DNA from: Tritrichomonas musculus
Lineage: Eukaryota > Parabasalia > Tritrichomonadida > Tritrichomonadidae
Direction: 5' to 3'
DNA length: 64,000 nt
Assembly: GCA_039105265.1 (NCBI GenBank)
Contig: JAPFFF010000009.1
Location: 2,046,001 to 2,110,000, forward strand
Shown: positions 39,639 to 49,301 of the stretch, in pieces
Layout of the letters: each line of letters begins with the position of its first letter
Position numbering within the stretch: position 1 is the first letter of the stretch
Translations under genes and position numbers: made by a program
Notes under the pieces: generated by a model
What the model was told of the DNA's origin: nothing
Seen by the model: the letters and a program-made list of their open reading frames with translations, nothing else
The model's database searches: none

Positions 39639-41135
39639 TAACAGGAAATATGTAAATGAATAGGCTTGTTATATCTCGATAATCGATATCAATTATCAGT
39701 ACGTTTTTTGATATTGAAAACAAAGTTATTAATTTGATAATCGATATCGATATCAAATATCGAGAAAAATTTGAATATCAAGAAAAAAAATTTTCGAAAG
39801 TATTCAAATTTTTTAAAAATAAAAAAATCAAATATATTTGTTTAAAATAAATGTAAACTTATAAAAAGCCAGAATATATGTTTTATCTAAGTGATATATT
39901 ATTTTACAAATAGAAAAATAAAATCTAATCATTTTTAGCAAGTGAAAAATTACTGATAATGATTGATAATAAACGTAATAAAACCCAAAAGTTTCAAAAA
40001 AACGTATTTTCCAAAATTCATTTATTTTTACAAATTTGCCTTTTATATGAAAGAATGATAAGATATTATTTAATTAAAATATTTATAATATTATATTTAA
40101 GATAAAAACATAAGTTTACGAATTATTTTGCAAGATAATTTTATTTTTTAAATGATCGTTATGCTCTCAATTTTATTTTCATTATTCGTCTTCGAAACTT
40201 ATTTATTTTATGATGCTTAAATTTGTTCTTAGGAGATAAAATAAATATGTTAAAATCTGACCTATTGGCACATAGGATTTTGGATTATTTTTTTCTTTGA
40301 ATTTCATAACTTTTTGAATGCTTTCATTGAATTGTTCAGATTTTTGGAACATTTTTAAATTAACATTGATTGATTATAAATAAAATAAAATAACTTTTCA
40401 TATATTACTTATTCGTTAAAACTCTTTATTTTTATTTTGTATTTGTTTTTATTTGAGAAAAACGTAGATAATGTAAAAAAAATTAATGTTTGGCAATTAT
40501 CTTTGGAATATATGTCAAAAATTTTAAATTTATTACTTTATTAATTTTTATATATAATGTATAATAACATATATAACGCATTAACATTTTTGAAGAAAAT
40601 AGTTTCGTTTTATCACGTTTTTGATAATCATTAAACGTTTTCAAATTTACAATATTTTTCATATAACATTTCTTATTTGGTTAACGATTTACTGAGAATA
40701 TTGATATCATGTTTACAAACTGATAATTGATTATCAAGTTTAAAAAAGTCTCAATTCCGATATAGATTCTCAAAATAACATTCTTATAAATGAATAAAAA
40801 AAATTATAATGAAAAATTATATTATCATATTATATCATCTTAACTATCATTTATTTATAAAAACTATCCACTCTAATATGAGGCTTGATATTGTGATTTC
40901 AAGCAAAAATGTTGATCTACAAGATAATTTTCGCTAAAAAAAATATTAACGTTTAAAACTTACGTTAAAGAAAAGCGTTACAATTTTTTTTGATAATATT
41001 AACGCTTGTTATTTTGATAATTGATATTATAATCAACACTTTTTTTAAACTTGATAATCAATTATCAGTTTATAAACCTGATTTTAATTGATATCAGAAA
41101 TGTTATATGAAAATCATACCATTCCATATCAAGTA
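39639..41135. other. AT-rich spacer with long palindromes
   Basis: About 1.5 kb without genes. At 39674-39765 there are clustered GATAATCGATATC palindromes starting CTCGATA and ending TATCGAG. At 40711-40749 a 39-base arm (with ACTGATAATTGATTATCAAG) is repeated inverted at 41038-41077, and a TTCATATAACATTTCT segment is repeated inverted further out, suggesting a degenerate TIR element from about 40656 to 41116. No TA flank is clear. Confidence 0.5.
40656..41116. repeat. Inverted-repeat unit, possible decayed MITE
   Basis: Two arms of about 80-100 bases in opposite orientation, with the 39-base core about 95 percent identical and an outer 16-base match, separated by about 290 bases. It contains no open frame. 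The element borders are uncertain. Confidence 0.5.
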
Positions 41136-41722
41136 AACTGTTTTCGAAAATTCGGACCAGCCAAATTACTTTTCAATTTTTTTGTTAATAGATTATCTTC
41201 AATATGGATGCAAACACAAGAATCAATCATGCCATTATTATCCTATTTTTCGAAAACAAAATGAGTCAGCACAAAATCAGAGATATCTTACATGTTGGTG
41301 CTGGGAGAGTTAGTGCAGTGATCAAATATTTTATTTTAAATCAAAAAGTTCTCACGCCCAAAAAGTTAGGAAGGCCACCCAAATGTACTCCTGAAATCAT
41401 GTCAAAAATAGAGCAACTTACAACTGAAGACAGATTAATGTCGTGCCAAAAAAATGTTTGTCGATCGAACACCAGCATCTTTAAAAAAGAGATATTATTA
41501 TCTCACAAAAGTTTAACTTTTTCAATTATTTTTATATATATAAACAAACTTTTTCTTATGATAAAATATTATAATCAACTTTTTGAGGCATTCGAAAAGT
41601 CGGACCAGTTTTGAGAGAAAAAAAGTTACCTATTTCTGAGGATGTAATATATATATATAAAAATTGAATGCAAAAAGTTATGTGAAATATTGAAATACTG
41701 GTCCGATTTATCGAATCCAGTT
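41136..41722 (+). mobile_element. 587-bp TIR element keeping only a helix-turn-helix ORF
   Basis: The left end AACTGTTTTCGAAAATTCGG reaches ACCAG at 41160; the right end (41698-41722) is its inverse with few changes. TA flanks both. A third copy of the inner terminal motif TTCGAAAAGTCGGACCAG lies at 41591-41608 in the left-end orientation, so the right end forms a hairpin with an 89-base loop. The element carries the short gene at 41204-41614 and is probably an internal-deletion derivative of a Tc1/mariner transposon. Confidence 0.75.
41204..41614 (+). CDS. Truncated Tc1/mariner transposase, DNA-binding domain only
   Basis: 136 residues from an ATG 68 bases inside the element. Residues 1-75 read as a transposase helix-turn-helix domain: MDANTRINHAIIILFFENKMS, then KIRDILHVGAGRVSAVIKYF, then the GRPPKCTPEIMSKIEQL linker typical of Tc1/mariner N-termini. 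From about residue 85 on the sequence becomes low-quality and reads through the inner terminal repeat to a stop. The catalytic DDE core is absent. If expressed it would bind transposon ends without cutting and could act as a repressor; that is inference. Confidence 0.6.
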   Translation: MDANTRINHAIIILFFENKMSQHKIRDILHVGAGRVSAVIKYFILNQKVLTPKKLGRPPKCTPEIMSKIEQLTTEDRLMSCQKNVCRSNTSIFKKEILLSHKSLTFSIIFIYINKLFLMIKYYNQLFEAFEKSDQF

Positions 41723-42049
41723 TAGTGCTGGGGTAAAATCGACAAAAAATTGTATTTTCAAATATTTTATTAATATATATATATATATTTCTTATTTTGA
41801 TAATAATATTTATATATCTAAAATAATTATAGAATTATCATAAAATATTGAAGATATTTATATTAAATTTTAAATAAAAATAAACTATTGAATTCTCACT
41901 TTTTGTATAGTTTATTTGTTGAAGTGAATACTATATTATATGTTATTAAACAAAAAAATGTCATATTAATAAATTTTTGACCAAAATTTATAGAAATATT
42001 CAGCGGTTCTTACATCACAAAACTTTTACTTAAATTTTCAACATTTCCA
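41723..42049. other. Intergenic, upstream of the Rad23-like gene
   Basis: About 330 AT-rich bases, with a TATATATATATA run near 41776. The last 20 bases before the ATG contain TTTTCAACATTTCC, a possible TCA initiator. Confidence 0.45.
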
Positions 42050-43807
42050 ATGGATGTGTATTTCCAACAAGTTGCAAAAAAAGAAACTTTTGTTTTACGT
42101 TTTGATGAAAATGCTACAGTAAAGGACGCAAAAGAAGAACTTAGCCGATCTCAAAACGTTCCCCTTCCAGGAATGAAACTTTTATATAAATCAAAAATTG
42201 TTCAAGACACTGCTCGTTTAGCCGACATGCAAACAACCCAAAAAACACCAATAACTTTCTATATTAAGAAAGCTGATCCTAAAATACAAACATCTCCCCA
42301 AGCATCACCTCAATCTTCAGCCACAACTCCACAACCAACAACTGTGCCAGTACAAACCCCCACTCCACAACCAACAACAGATCCATCTCCATCATTACAA
42401 CAACCATCTCCATCATTACAACAACCATCTCCATCATTACAACAACCATCTCCATCATTACAGCAACCATCACCACAACCATTTGCTCAACCTCCAACTC
42501 AACCATTCCAACCTGGGCCATCTCCATTTAATCCACCATCATTTAATCAACCATCGCCACAGCCATCATTCAATCCACCATCATTTAATCAACCATCGCC
42601 ACAGCCATCATTCAATCCACCATCGTTTAATCAACCATCACCACAGCCATCATTCAATCCACCATCGTTTAATCAACCATCACCACAGCCATCATTCAAT
42701 CCACCATCGTTTAATCAACCATCACCACAACCATTCCCACCTCCAAATCAATCATTTCCATCACCATCAGGACAATCTCCATTCCAACCTCCTTCAGGAT
42801 CCCAACAAGCACCACTGCGACCATCTCGTCCAGTATATGATGTCGATCATCCAATTATCATTAATGAAGAAGATCCTCAAAATCCTTACCGAAGTCTTTC
42901 TAAAGAGGAAGCTCTTGCAATCCTTACCGAAATGGGATTTGAAGAATCTCAATGCTTAGAAGCACTTAGACTTACAAAAGGAATTGTTAATTATGCTCAA
43001 CATTTACTCATTGAAGACGATGTGTCTGAACAAGGATTAGCCAAAATCTTCCCAAGGCAAGAACTTGATCAACAAACAACACTTCAAATCCTCCAAAGTA
43101 TTTCTGAGAATCCAGCTGCAGTTCAAGCAATTCGAAATGGTCAACCAATTACTATTAACATTCGCGGTGCTCAAAGACAAATTTCTATTCCTGCTGATGT
43201 TTTTGAACAATTTCTCCAAGCCAAGCAAAGTGGAATGCTAGGAGCTGGAGGCTATGGCGGCATGGGCGCTGGTGGCTTCGGCGGTGGCATGGGCGCCGGT
43301 GGCATGGGCGCCGGTGGCATGGGCGCCGGTGGCATGGGCGCTGGTGGCATGGGCGCTGGCGGCTTTGGCGGTGGCATGGGCGCCGGCGGAATGGGCGCTG
43401 GTGGCTTTGGCGGTGGATTAGGCACCGGAGGCTATGGCAGCGGAATGGGCGCTGGTGGCTACGGCGGCGGAATGGGCGCTGGTGGCATGGGCGCAGGAGG
43501 CTTCGGCGGCGGAATGGGCGCTGGTGGCATGGGCGCAGGAGGCTTCGGCGGCGGAATGGGCGCAGGAGGCTACGGCGGCGGAATGGGCGCAGGAGGCTTT
43601 GATGGTGGACAACTTACACAACAGGAACAACTTCAAATACAACGACAATTTGCTCAACTAATAAGTAGATTTTCTCAAAGCGAACAAAATGATATTAAGA
43701 CACTTATTAGTGAAGGCTTTGACCCTTACTCTGTAATTCAATATTATGATGCCGCAGACAAAGATATTGAAAATGCTCGAGAATTATTAAAAACATGTAT
43801 TGACTAA
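42050..43807 (+). CDS. Rad23-like ubiquitin receptor with P/Q and GMGAG repeats
   Basis: 585 residues. Residues 1-75 are a ubiquitin-like domain (DVYFQQVAKKETFVLRFDEN; GMKLLYKSKIVQD). About 80-270 are Pro/Gln/Ser repeats (SPSLQQP units, then PPSFNQPSPQPSFN units). About 283-323 is a UBA domain (ALAILTEMGFEESQCLEALRLTKG). About 335-400 resembles the STI1/XPC-binding region (TTLQILQSISENPAAVQAIRNGQP). About 397-522 is a Gly/Met/Ala repeat. The last 45 residues form a second UBA (IKTLISEGFDPYSVIQYYDAADKDIENARELL). The order UBL-UBA-STI1-UBA is that of Rad23, which shuttles ubiquitinated proteins to the proteasome and binds XPC in DNA repair. Ubiquilin is the alternative but has only one UBA. The repeats are extra to the family. 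Confidence 0.8.
   Translation: MDVYFQQVAKKETFVLRFDENATVKDAKEELSRSQNVPLPGMKLLYKSKIVQDTARLADMQTTQKTPITFYIKKADPKIQTSPQASPQSSATTPQPTTVPVQTPTPQPTTDPSPSLQQPSPSLQQPSPSLQQPSPSLQQPSPQPFAQPPTQPFQPGPSPFNPPSFNQPSPQPSFNPPSFNQPSPQPSFNPPSFNQPSPQPSFNPPSFNQPSPQPSFNPPSFNQPSPQPFPPPNQSFPSPSGQSPFQPPSGSQQAPLRPSRPVYDVDHPIIINEEDPQNPYRSLSKEEALAILTEMGFEESQCLEALRLTKGIVNYAQHLLIEDDVSEQGLAKIFPRQELDQQTTLQILQSISENPAAVQAIRNGQPITINIRGAQRQISIPADVFEQFLQAKQSGMLGAGGYGGMGAGGFGGGMGAGGMGAGGMGAGGMGAGGMGAGGFGGGMGAGGMGAGGFGGGLGTGGYGSGMGAGGYGGGMGAGGMGAGGFGGGMGAGGMGAGGFGGGMGAGGYGGGMGAGGFDGGQLTQQEQLQIQRQFAQLISRFSQSEQNDIKTLISEGFDPYSVIQYYDAADKDIENARELLKTCID
42383..42467 (+). repeat. 21-bp tandem repeat inside the Rad23-like gene
   Basis: Four copies of CCATCTCCATCATTACAACA (21-base unit), nearly identical, encoding SPSLQQP. 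In-frame, so length can change without breaking the gene. Confidence 0.85.
42532..42735 (+). repeat. 42-bp tandem repeat inside the Rad23-like gene
   Basis: About five copies of a 42-base unit encoding PPSFNQPSPQPSFN, differing mainly at third codon positions (CATCGCCACAG against CATCACCACAG). Recent homogenisation is likely. Confidence 0.85.
43237..43605 (+). repeat. GC-rich GGMGAG-coding repeat
   Basis: About 370 bases of GGCATGGGCGCTGGTGGC-type units encoding GGMGAGG, GGFGGGMGAG and variants. The composition is far richer in G and C than anything else in the window, so it stands out by eye. Glycine codons vary among GGC, GGT and GGA, which shows selection or history at the protein level rather than one recent expansion. 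Confidence 0.9.
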
Positions 43808-43955
43808 AATTAAAAACTTCTTATTTAAAATATACATATTTTATTTGCGACTATTTATATATTTATTATTAATGCTTTTTTTTTATTTATTAGCTATAAC
43901 AAGATTTCGATATGTGATAGAATATCATTTAATTTATTTACTTACAGATTTTTTT

Positions 43956-45104
43956 TCAAACTAATTCGATATTGAATACTGTAATTGACTTATCAAATGC
44001 TCCAACTAATAACTTTTTGTTGATAATTGCTACACATCTTGTTGCCTTCTTCCAACCAGTAAGTTTAAATGATACCATATTACTTTCAATTTCTACACCA
44101 ATAACAGTTTGATCGTCTGATGTTGAAATTAAGGTGGGACCAAATGTCCATAGTAACTGTGGTTGGGTAAGACCATCACTTACAAAATGTGTAAGGACTT
44201 TCATAACTTCAAGCTGTTTTGAATCTTTTGGATATCGATAAAGATATGCACTGCATCTATCAGTAAGTGCAACAAAAATTGATTCATCGGCTGGACATGG
44301 CTCCAAGTAACGTATATCCATTGCTCCAATATCAAATGAATTTGGGTTCATATGAAATAGCACTTCGTTTAAGACATCATCAGATTTTCTAAAGTGGAAC
44401 ATCGAATCATTTTGAACAGAATAGATAACACCATCTTTAACTTTGCAAAGAGCAGTAACTGGATTAGGATAAGTAAAAATAGCAACTGGAGAATCCAAAT
44501 CATCAGTGTTAAGAATAATAAAATGATTTCCTCTTGATGCTGCAAAAAGATATTTTCCAACAATTGTAATTCCAACAATAGAGCCTGGTGGCAAGTTTGT
44601 TTGATTATGAATCGAAAGGTCACTTAATTTTAAAGATCCTATTGATCCAGACATTGTTCCAAAATAAACTAAATTATTTTGTTGTTCAAAACATAAAAGT
44701 GTTGAAATTTTATGATTAACACTTGCAATTTCTTTCCCTGCTGCATCTATTTTTTTCACTGAGCCATCAGTAAAAGAAGTTAAAACGTACTTTTCATTAT
44801 TTTCATGAATTGTTAACATTGCAACAGGAGAACCGTTAAAAGACGTTTTACTTTCTTCAACTGCACTAGTAATTTTGGGGCCATTTAGAATTCTACGGAG
44901 AGCTGAAGTTTGATCAGTTATATTCATTTCACCAAGATTTTGGCGTAAAACATGTGGACGGAGGTCATTTTCTTTATATTCTACTTCTGCTTCTCTTTTC
45001 AATGCTTCAAAAGATTCTTTATAGCCCTCTTCTTTGAGAAATTGAAGCACAACTTGAACAGGATCCATCTCTATGAAATAACCATCAAAATATTGAATTT
45101 TCAT
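43956..45104 (-). CDS. LisH-domain protein with probable beta-propeller
   Basis: 382 residues from an ATG. The N-terminus holds a LisH motif (about 12-45: DPVQVVLQFLKEEGYKESFEALKREA), a dimerisation element found in microtubule- and ubiquitin-ligase-associated WD40 proteins. Residues about 90-382 contain repeated short strands with small-residue turns (MLTIHENNEKYVLTSFTDGSVKKID; LVYFGTMSGSIGSLKLSD; KLLVGAFDKSITVFNI), consistent with a seven-bladed WD40-like propeller lacking most WD dipeptides. SMU1- and WDR26-type proteins share the LisH-propeller order but have a CTLH domain, which I do not see. Function unknown. It is convergent with the Rad23-like gene, 148 bases apart. Confidence 0.65.
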   Translation of the reverse strand: MKIQYFDGYFIEMDPVQVVLQFLKEEGYKESFEALKREAEVEYKENDLRPHVLRQNLGEMNITDQTSALRRILNGPKITSAVEESKTSFNGSPVAMLTIHENNEKYVLTSFTDGSVKKIDAAGKEIASVNHKISTLLCFEQQNNLVYFGTMSGSIGSLKLSDLSIHNQTNLPPGSIVGITIVGKYLFAASRGNHFIILNTDDLDSPVAIFTYPNPVTALCKVKDGVIYSVQNDSMFHFRKSDDVLNEVLFHMNPNSFDIGAMDIRYLEPCPADESIFVALTDRCSAYLYRYPKDSKQLEVMKVLTHFVSDGLTQPQLLWTFGPTLISTSDDQTVIGVEIESNMVSFKLTGWKKATRCVAIINKKLLVGAFDKSITVFNIELV

Positions 45105-45274
45105 TCAATATATTCAATGTTTTGAATAATTAACTGGTCTGAAAAGTTCTATCTTATATATTGCATTTTATTTTAATTAATTAATTAATTTAAGCTTTCT
45201 TAAAATATATATTCATACCTCTATTTTGCAAAAAAAACTTTATATGAAAAAAATTACGTTTATTAATTGAGAAA

Positions 45275-45895
45275 ATGATTCGAAAACTTGCATTTGAGCA
45301 ACTTCACATATCAGAACCTACCTTAGCAGAGAGGAGGCATGCGAGAGAAGAGTGCAATGAAATCATTCATATGTTTCAAAGTTTTATTAGTATTTTTTGT
45401 ATTGTTCACTTATTTTTTGCAGGTGCAGCAGCAGCATACATTTTAATACTATGCGTGAATAATGACTTTACAAACTGGTTTTCAATTTTTTGCAGAATAT
45501 CATTAATATCAGATATTTTATTTTATGTTATTACTTTTTTAATTTTTGTTGCAAACTTTATTTTCGTTGCAATTTTGTATCAACTTCGATCCCCACGTAT
45601 GCTTCAAAAATCTCTATTAATTTTATCAGCTGGGTTACTTTTATTGTCTTTATTTTTGACTAATTTCAGTTTACCAATGTCATATATGATAAACAGGTCC
45701 ATAGATGACTATGGAGATTGGTATACATCAAAATTAGTTGATGGAGGAGTATCTTCTCTTTTTCAAAAAAATTATAAATATCTTGCTGTTGCCAGAATGA
45801 CTTTAATAATTATATCTTCCTTTATTTTCCCATTGTTTGTAAGTTCTTACGGTTATTCAATATTTAAAGAACTTTATCATTCTACTGAATTTTAA
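45275..45895 (+). CDS. Four-pass membrane protein, unrecognised
   Basis: 206 residues from an ATG. A hydrophilic N-terminus (about 1-30) is followed by four hydrophobic segments at about 34-60, 74-105, 112-134 and 174-194. A soluble loop between the third and fourth (NRSIDDYGDWYTSKLVDGGVSSLFQKNYKY) has one N-glycosylation site and no cysteines, so tetraspanin is unlikely. I do not recognise the family. It is divergent from the LisH gene, with 170 bases between starts. Confidence 0.7.
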   Translation: MIRKLAFEQLHISEPTLAERRHAREECNEIIHMFQSFISIFCIVHLFFAGAAAAYILILCVNNDFTNWFSIFCRISLISDILFYVITFLIFVANFIFVAILYQLRSPRMLQKSLLILSAGLLLLSLFLTNFSLPMSYMINRSIDDYGDWYTSKLVDGGVSSLFQKNYKYLAVARMTLIIISSFIFPLFVSSYGYSIFKELYHSTEF

Positions 45896-46040
45896 TTTTG
45901 CTAATATAAGAACCCATCTTGTTTTTAAATAAAATAAAACCTTTTCATATCTTTCATTGAATAAATAATGAAATTAGTATGAGCGTTAAAAAGATAAATA
46001 ATTATAAAAATAATTGGTTTTAATAAATAAAAAAAACTGA

Positions 46041-46520
46041 TTAAGCTTTGCCACACTTGAAGATTTTGTTGAAGAATGCTTTAACTGCCTTCCACAAAAG
46101 TTCCTTCAATGTTATTGTGAAGAAAACTAATGCAACTAACTCAACAATAACGAATATGATAGCAAGTGCAGTTGATTTAATTGCTAAAGCTGAAATGAAA
46201 ACCATAATAATGGCTCCGACCAAAACACCAGTTGAAACCATGTGAGGAACCTTGAGGGTCTCGTTCTTGAAGGCGTCGATGTGCTTCCTTGGTCCGACGA
46301 TAAAGAAGCTTCCGCATACTGAAGCAACTGTTCCGAGAGAATAAATGATTGCAAATGTGGCCAAATCACCAGACGCAAATGATATAAAAGATAAAATACT
46401 AAGAAGGATACCTACACCCATACAAATTCCACCATAGATAAAACGTTGTTTAAGACTCAAGTCACAACATTTATCATCTTTGTCTTCCATTGCATTGAGG
46501 CCAACTGACATAGAGCTCAT
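46041..46520 (-). CDS. Sft2-like Golgi vesicle transport protein
   Basis: 159 residues with four hydrophobic helices. The order CCDLSLKQRFIYGGICMGVGILLS, then LATFAIIYSLGTVASVCGSFFIVGPRKH, then ISALAIKSTALAIIFVIVELVALVFFTITL matches Sft2 family members, in which LSLKQR, YTLGN, FLVGPKKQ and a long hydrophobic tail occur in the same order. Sft2 proteins act in retrograde traffic from endosomes to the Golgi. Length fits the family's 150-220 residues. The second Met (residue 4) is an equally possible start. Confidence 0.85.
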   Translation of the reverse strand: MSSMSVGLNAMEDKDDKCCDLSLKQRFIYGGICMGVGILLSILSFISFASGDLATFAIIYSLGTVASVCGSFFIVGPRKHIDAFKNETLKVPHMVSTGVLVGAIIMVFISALAIKSTALAIIFVIVELVALVFFTITLKELLWKAVKAFFNKIFKCGKA

Positions 46521-46758
46521 TTTTTTTTATTCTTGAAAAAAATCTTTCTGAAAAACCGCTTTTTTTGACAAACCACATATATATTGAAACTTTTTGGATT
46601 TGGCATTTATTAAAATTAAAAATATTATTTCTTTATTATTATTTATTATACATACATTATATAGTATATATTGAATGAAAAAATGAAGTATCAACTTTTT
46701 CTAAAACTTTTTATTTAAAATTGAATGAATTATATTTTATAATTTTTTTGAAAATTAT

Positions 46759-46759
<1 letters not shown>

Positions 46760-46805
<46 letters not shown>
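46760..46805 (+). repeat. Long poly-A tract (46 nt)
   Basis: Uninterrupted A run, the longest homopolymer in the window, in spacer DNA away from any gene end. Length may be affected by sequencing error. Confidence 0.95.
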
Positions 46806-46807
<2 letters not shown>

Positions 46808-47497
46808 AAATATATTTATAAAATTATAATATATTTCACTTGAATATTAGTATTTTAAATCTGAAATAGATTTGCAAAATTATATCTTCAAAATTTAAAT
46901 ATATTAGAGGTGAGGCTGCGAAAATTTTTGGAATTTTTTAATAATATTAATACATATTATTTTATTCCAGAATAAAATGCTATTTATGATAATTTCACTA
47001 ATATTTTTTTTCAGATTTTTAGCTATAAATCTATTTTTAAAATTGAATTGCGAATATCTTATTATAATTTCAATTTTATCTTAATAAAAAAATTCTATTT
47101 ACTCAAAATAATAAATAATTTAATTATAAATATTTAAAATATAGATGTGAATATAATATTAAAATCTTCGACTAAGAATTATAAATCAAATAATGATTCT
47201 TTATGATTTAACTAACTATCATCATATTATATGCATGATTTTGTTTGGTAAACTATTGATAAATATTAAAATAAATACTTATTGTGATGGAGATGCCAAA
47301 TAAATACAGAAATGTAACATATATATATTTGGTATTTATATAAAGTTTGTCCTCTATTAGGAAAGTTAAAATTGTGAAAACTCATTCAATATTTCTATGA
47401 GCTTATTCAAAAAAAAAAAATACTTTCTTAATTGTGGGAGCACTTTAGATATGATAATGATATTTACTATTTTTTTCAAAATAATAATACTTTATTA

Positions 47498-47690
47498 AGG
47501 TACAAATCCAGTACGTTAAATAACAGCAAATTATCATGATATGTGATATAAAAAAACATATTTTTTTTTTCAATGTAAACCTCAGAATCATCGACATTTA
47601 CTCAGAAATACTAAACTTTTTCTGAGAGGGGCATTATCTCAATTTTTTAACGATTTTCTTATCAATTTTAAACGTAGTGGATTTGTACCT
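47498..47690. mobile_element. 193-bp TA-flanked MITE
   Basis: AGGTACAAATCCAGTACGTT at the left is inverted at the right as AACGTAGTGGATTTGTACCT, with one or two mismatches, and both ends abut TA. No coding capacity. One end is repeated alone at 6257-6278. Confidence 0.75.
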
Positions 47691-48155
47691 TAAATAATAC
47701 CAGAAAAAAGTTGTCTCTCAAAAAAATTCAACTTTTCAATAAGCATAACGTTAACTTAATTCATTGATTCGACATGTCGTTATAATCAATGGCCTTAATG
47801 TCGTTGACGTTTATATTCAATTCAACGATATAACATTTTGTTCAACGATTTTAACGTCAACGTTGGCCAACCCTGGTCTCACCTTTATTATACCACTATT
47901 TAGAACAAATTATTAATAATACGATACTTGCTTTTTAAATCAGAAGACAATAAAATGATAAAAATATTTTAATTAAAAAAAGATCAATTCACCTTTTGTT
48001 CAATGAAATAAACCATTTTTTTCGTTAAAATCAAAATTTATTGAAAAAATAAAAACATTTTATAAAATTTTGAAATGATGACGATACTATTTAGTTTAAA
48101 ATTTGAATGTTGAAGAAAAAAATCGGTTTTGGTGTAATTCGCTTAATGTAAATAA

Positions 48156-49301
48156 ATGAAACATTTAAGATCAAAAAAATCTTTTATTGAAAATGCTTTT
48201 TGCAATTGCTCAAAATGCAATCGTTTCTTTTTTTTATCAAAACATTCTTTTTATCCTGATGAGAAAATATCCCAACAGATCAATAATAATAACGCCCAAA
48301 CCATCGCTAAACCAGAACTCTATCATACTCAAGCCAACCATAAAAATACTTCAACTACAAATATTTGTCTTCATTATAATAAAAATAAATGGCTTTATCT
48401 CAAACACTTCGAAAAGCTTATAAAATATATAACTTCTTTTGAATGCATTTCATTTCCATTGTGCCCATCATGCTGTGCAAGATTATTAATACAAATTAAA
48501 ATGCAGAAATCATCAATTGAAAATACTAAAAATTTATTCCGCTTTTTGCCAGAAGGATTATCTTTAAAAATTATTGAATCATCAATTCAGAATCTTCGTA
48601 ATGAGGCCTCTTTTGATATATTAACCCAAAAAGCAAATTTAATTTCGCATAAATCTAAAATTGATTCATATTTTGATCAAAAAAAAAGTTTAAAAGAATA
48701 TTACAAAATTAATGATTCTTTTATTTTATCGTCTAATTATCCAACATATCCAGACCATTCAACCTCTCATTTTAGTTTAACATTAGTATCTTCCTTTTGG
48801 ATTAGTACAGACAAACACTACATAACAATCAACAATGTTAGAATCGGATTTTATGGCTTTTGTACAAATACTATTGAAGAAAATAATATTGGACTTAAAT
48901 TTTTGTCTCATTTAATGTGGGCATTATCAAAAACCTTTGGCATTACATTTCGAAATTTTGAGATCTTGCCGTTTGGTGCGATTCGAACTCAAAAAAATAC
49001 TTTGATCTATCTCAAAATACCAGAGCCAAATCAAACAAATGAAATCAATTCTTTTAACCTAGCGCTTGACGTACTCTTTTACTCTGCTTCCGCATTATTT
49101 ACATCGCAAGATGTTAGCGAGTTTTGCGGCACTCCTCCATTTGAAATCGATGTTGAAAATCATTTAATTGCATCTATCTCATACAAATATGCCGAATCTG
49201 CTAAATCAATTGAAGATTGGTCAATTGCAATGAGACTTTTACTTTTTAACTTAAAATTATTGCAAATAAGATCGTCATCACAATTTTTAACAAATTCCTA
49301 A
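48156..49301 (+). CDS. Beclin 1/Atg6-like protein, reduced
   Basis: 381 residues from ATG 48156. A Cys-x-Cys-x2-Cys cluster near the N-terminus (FCNCSKCN, about 17-21) is paired with FPLCPSCCARLL (about 100-111), as Atg6/Beclin proteins begin with CxxC pairs and then HPLCxxC. The predicted coiled coil (about 120-175) is short. From about 180 the ECD-like domain follows: FWISTDKHYITINNVRIGFYG, then IGLKFLSHLMWALSKTFGITFRNFEILPFGA, matching Beclin's TINNFRLGRLP ... [24 protein letters not shown]. Beclin binds Vps34 and Atg14/UVRAG in autophagy and endosomal PI3P synthesis. It lacks an obvious BH3 motif. The alignment is from memory; a search would settle it. Confidence 0.6.
   Translation: MKHLRSKKSFIENAFCNCSKCNRFFFLSKHSFYPDEKISQQINNNNAQTIAKPELYHTQANHKNTSTTNICLHYNKNKWLYLKHFEKLIKYITSFECISFPLCPSCCARLLIQIKMQKSSIENTKNLFRFLPEGLSLKIIESSIQNLRNEASFDILTQKANLISHKSKIDSYFDQKKSLKEYYKINDSFILSSNYPTYPDHSTSHFSLTLVSSFWISTDKHYITINNVRIGFYGFCTNTIEENNIGLKFLSHLMWALSKTFGITFRNFEILPFGAIRTQKNTLIYLKIPEPNQTNEINSFNLALDVLFYSASALFTSQDVSEFCGTPPFEIDVENHLIASISYKYAESAKSIEDWSIAMRLLLFNLKLLQIRSSSQFLTNS

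Larger units (their letters stand above)
46521..48155. other. 1.6-kb intergenic region, AT-rich
   Basis: Between Sft2-like (divergent) and Beclin-like genes. It contains a long A run at 46760-46805, the small MITE at 47498-47690 and a run of AACG-containing sequence at about 47745-47860 (TCAACGATATAAC, TTGACGTTTA, TTTTAACGTCAACG). Otherwise no open frame or RNA gene is seen. Confidence 0.5.

Noticed and set aside
42279-42527. Minus-strand and plus shifted frames inside the Rad23-like gene
   Set aside because: They are shadows of tandem repeats, reading as Val/Met or His/Pro runs.
46907-47891. Possible larger TIR element with ends like AGGTGAGGC and GGTCTCACCT
   Set aside because: The match is about 8 bases with mismatches and no target duplication.
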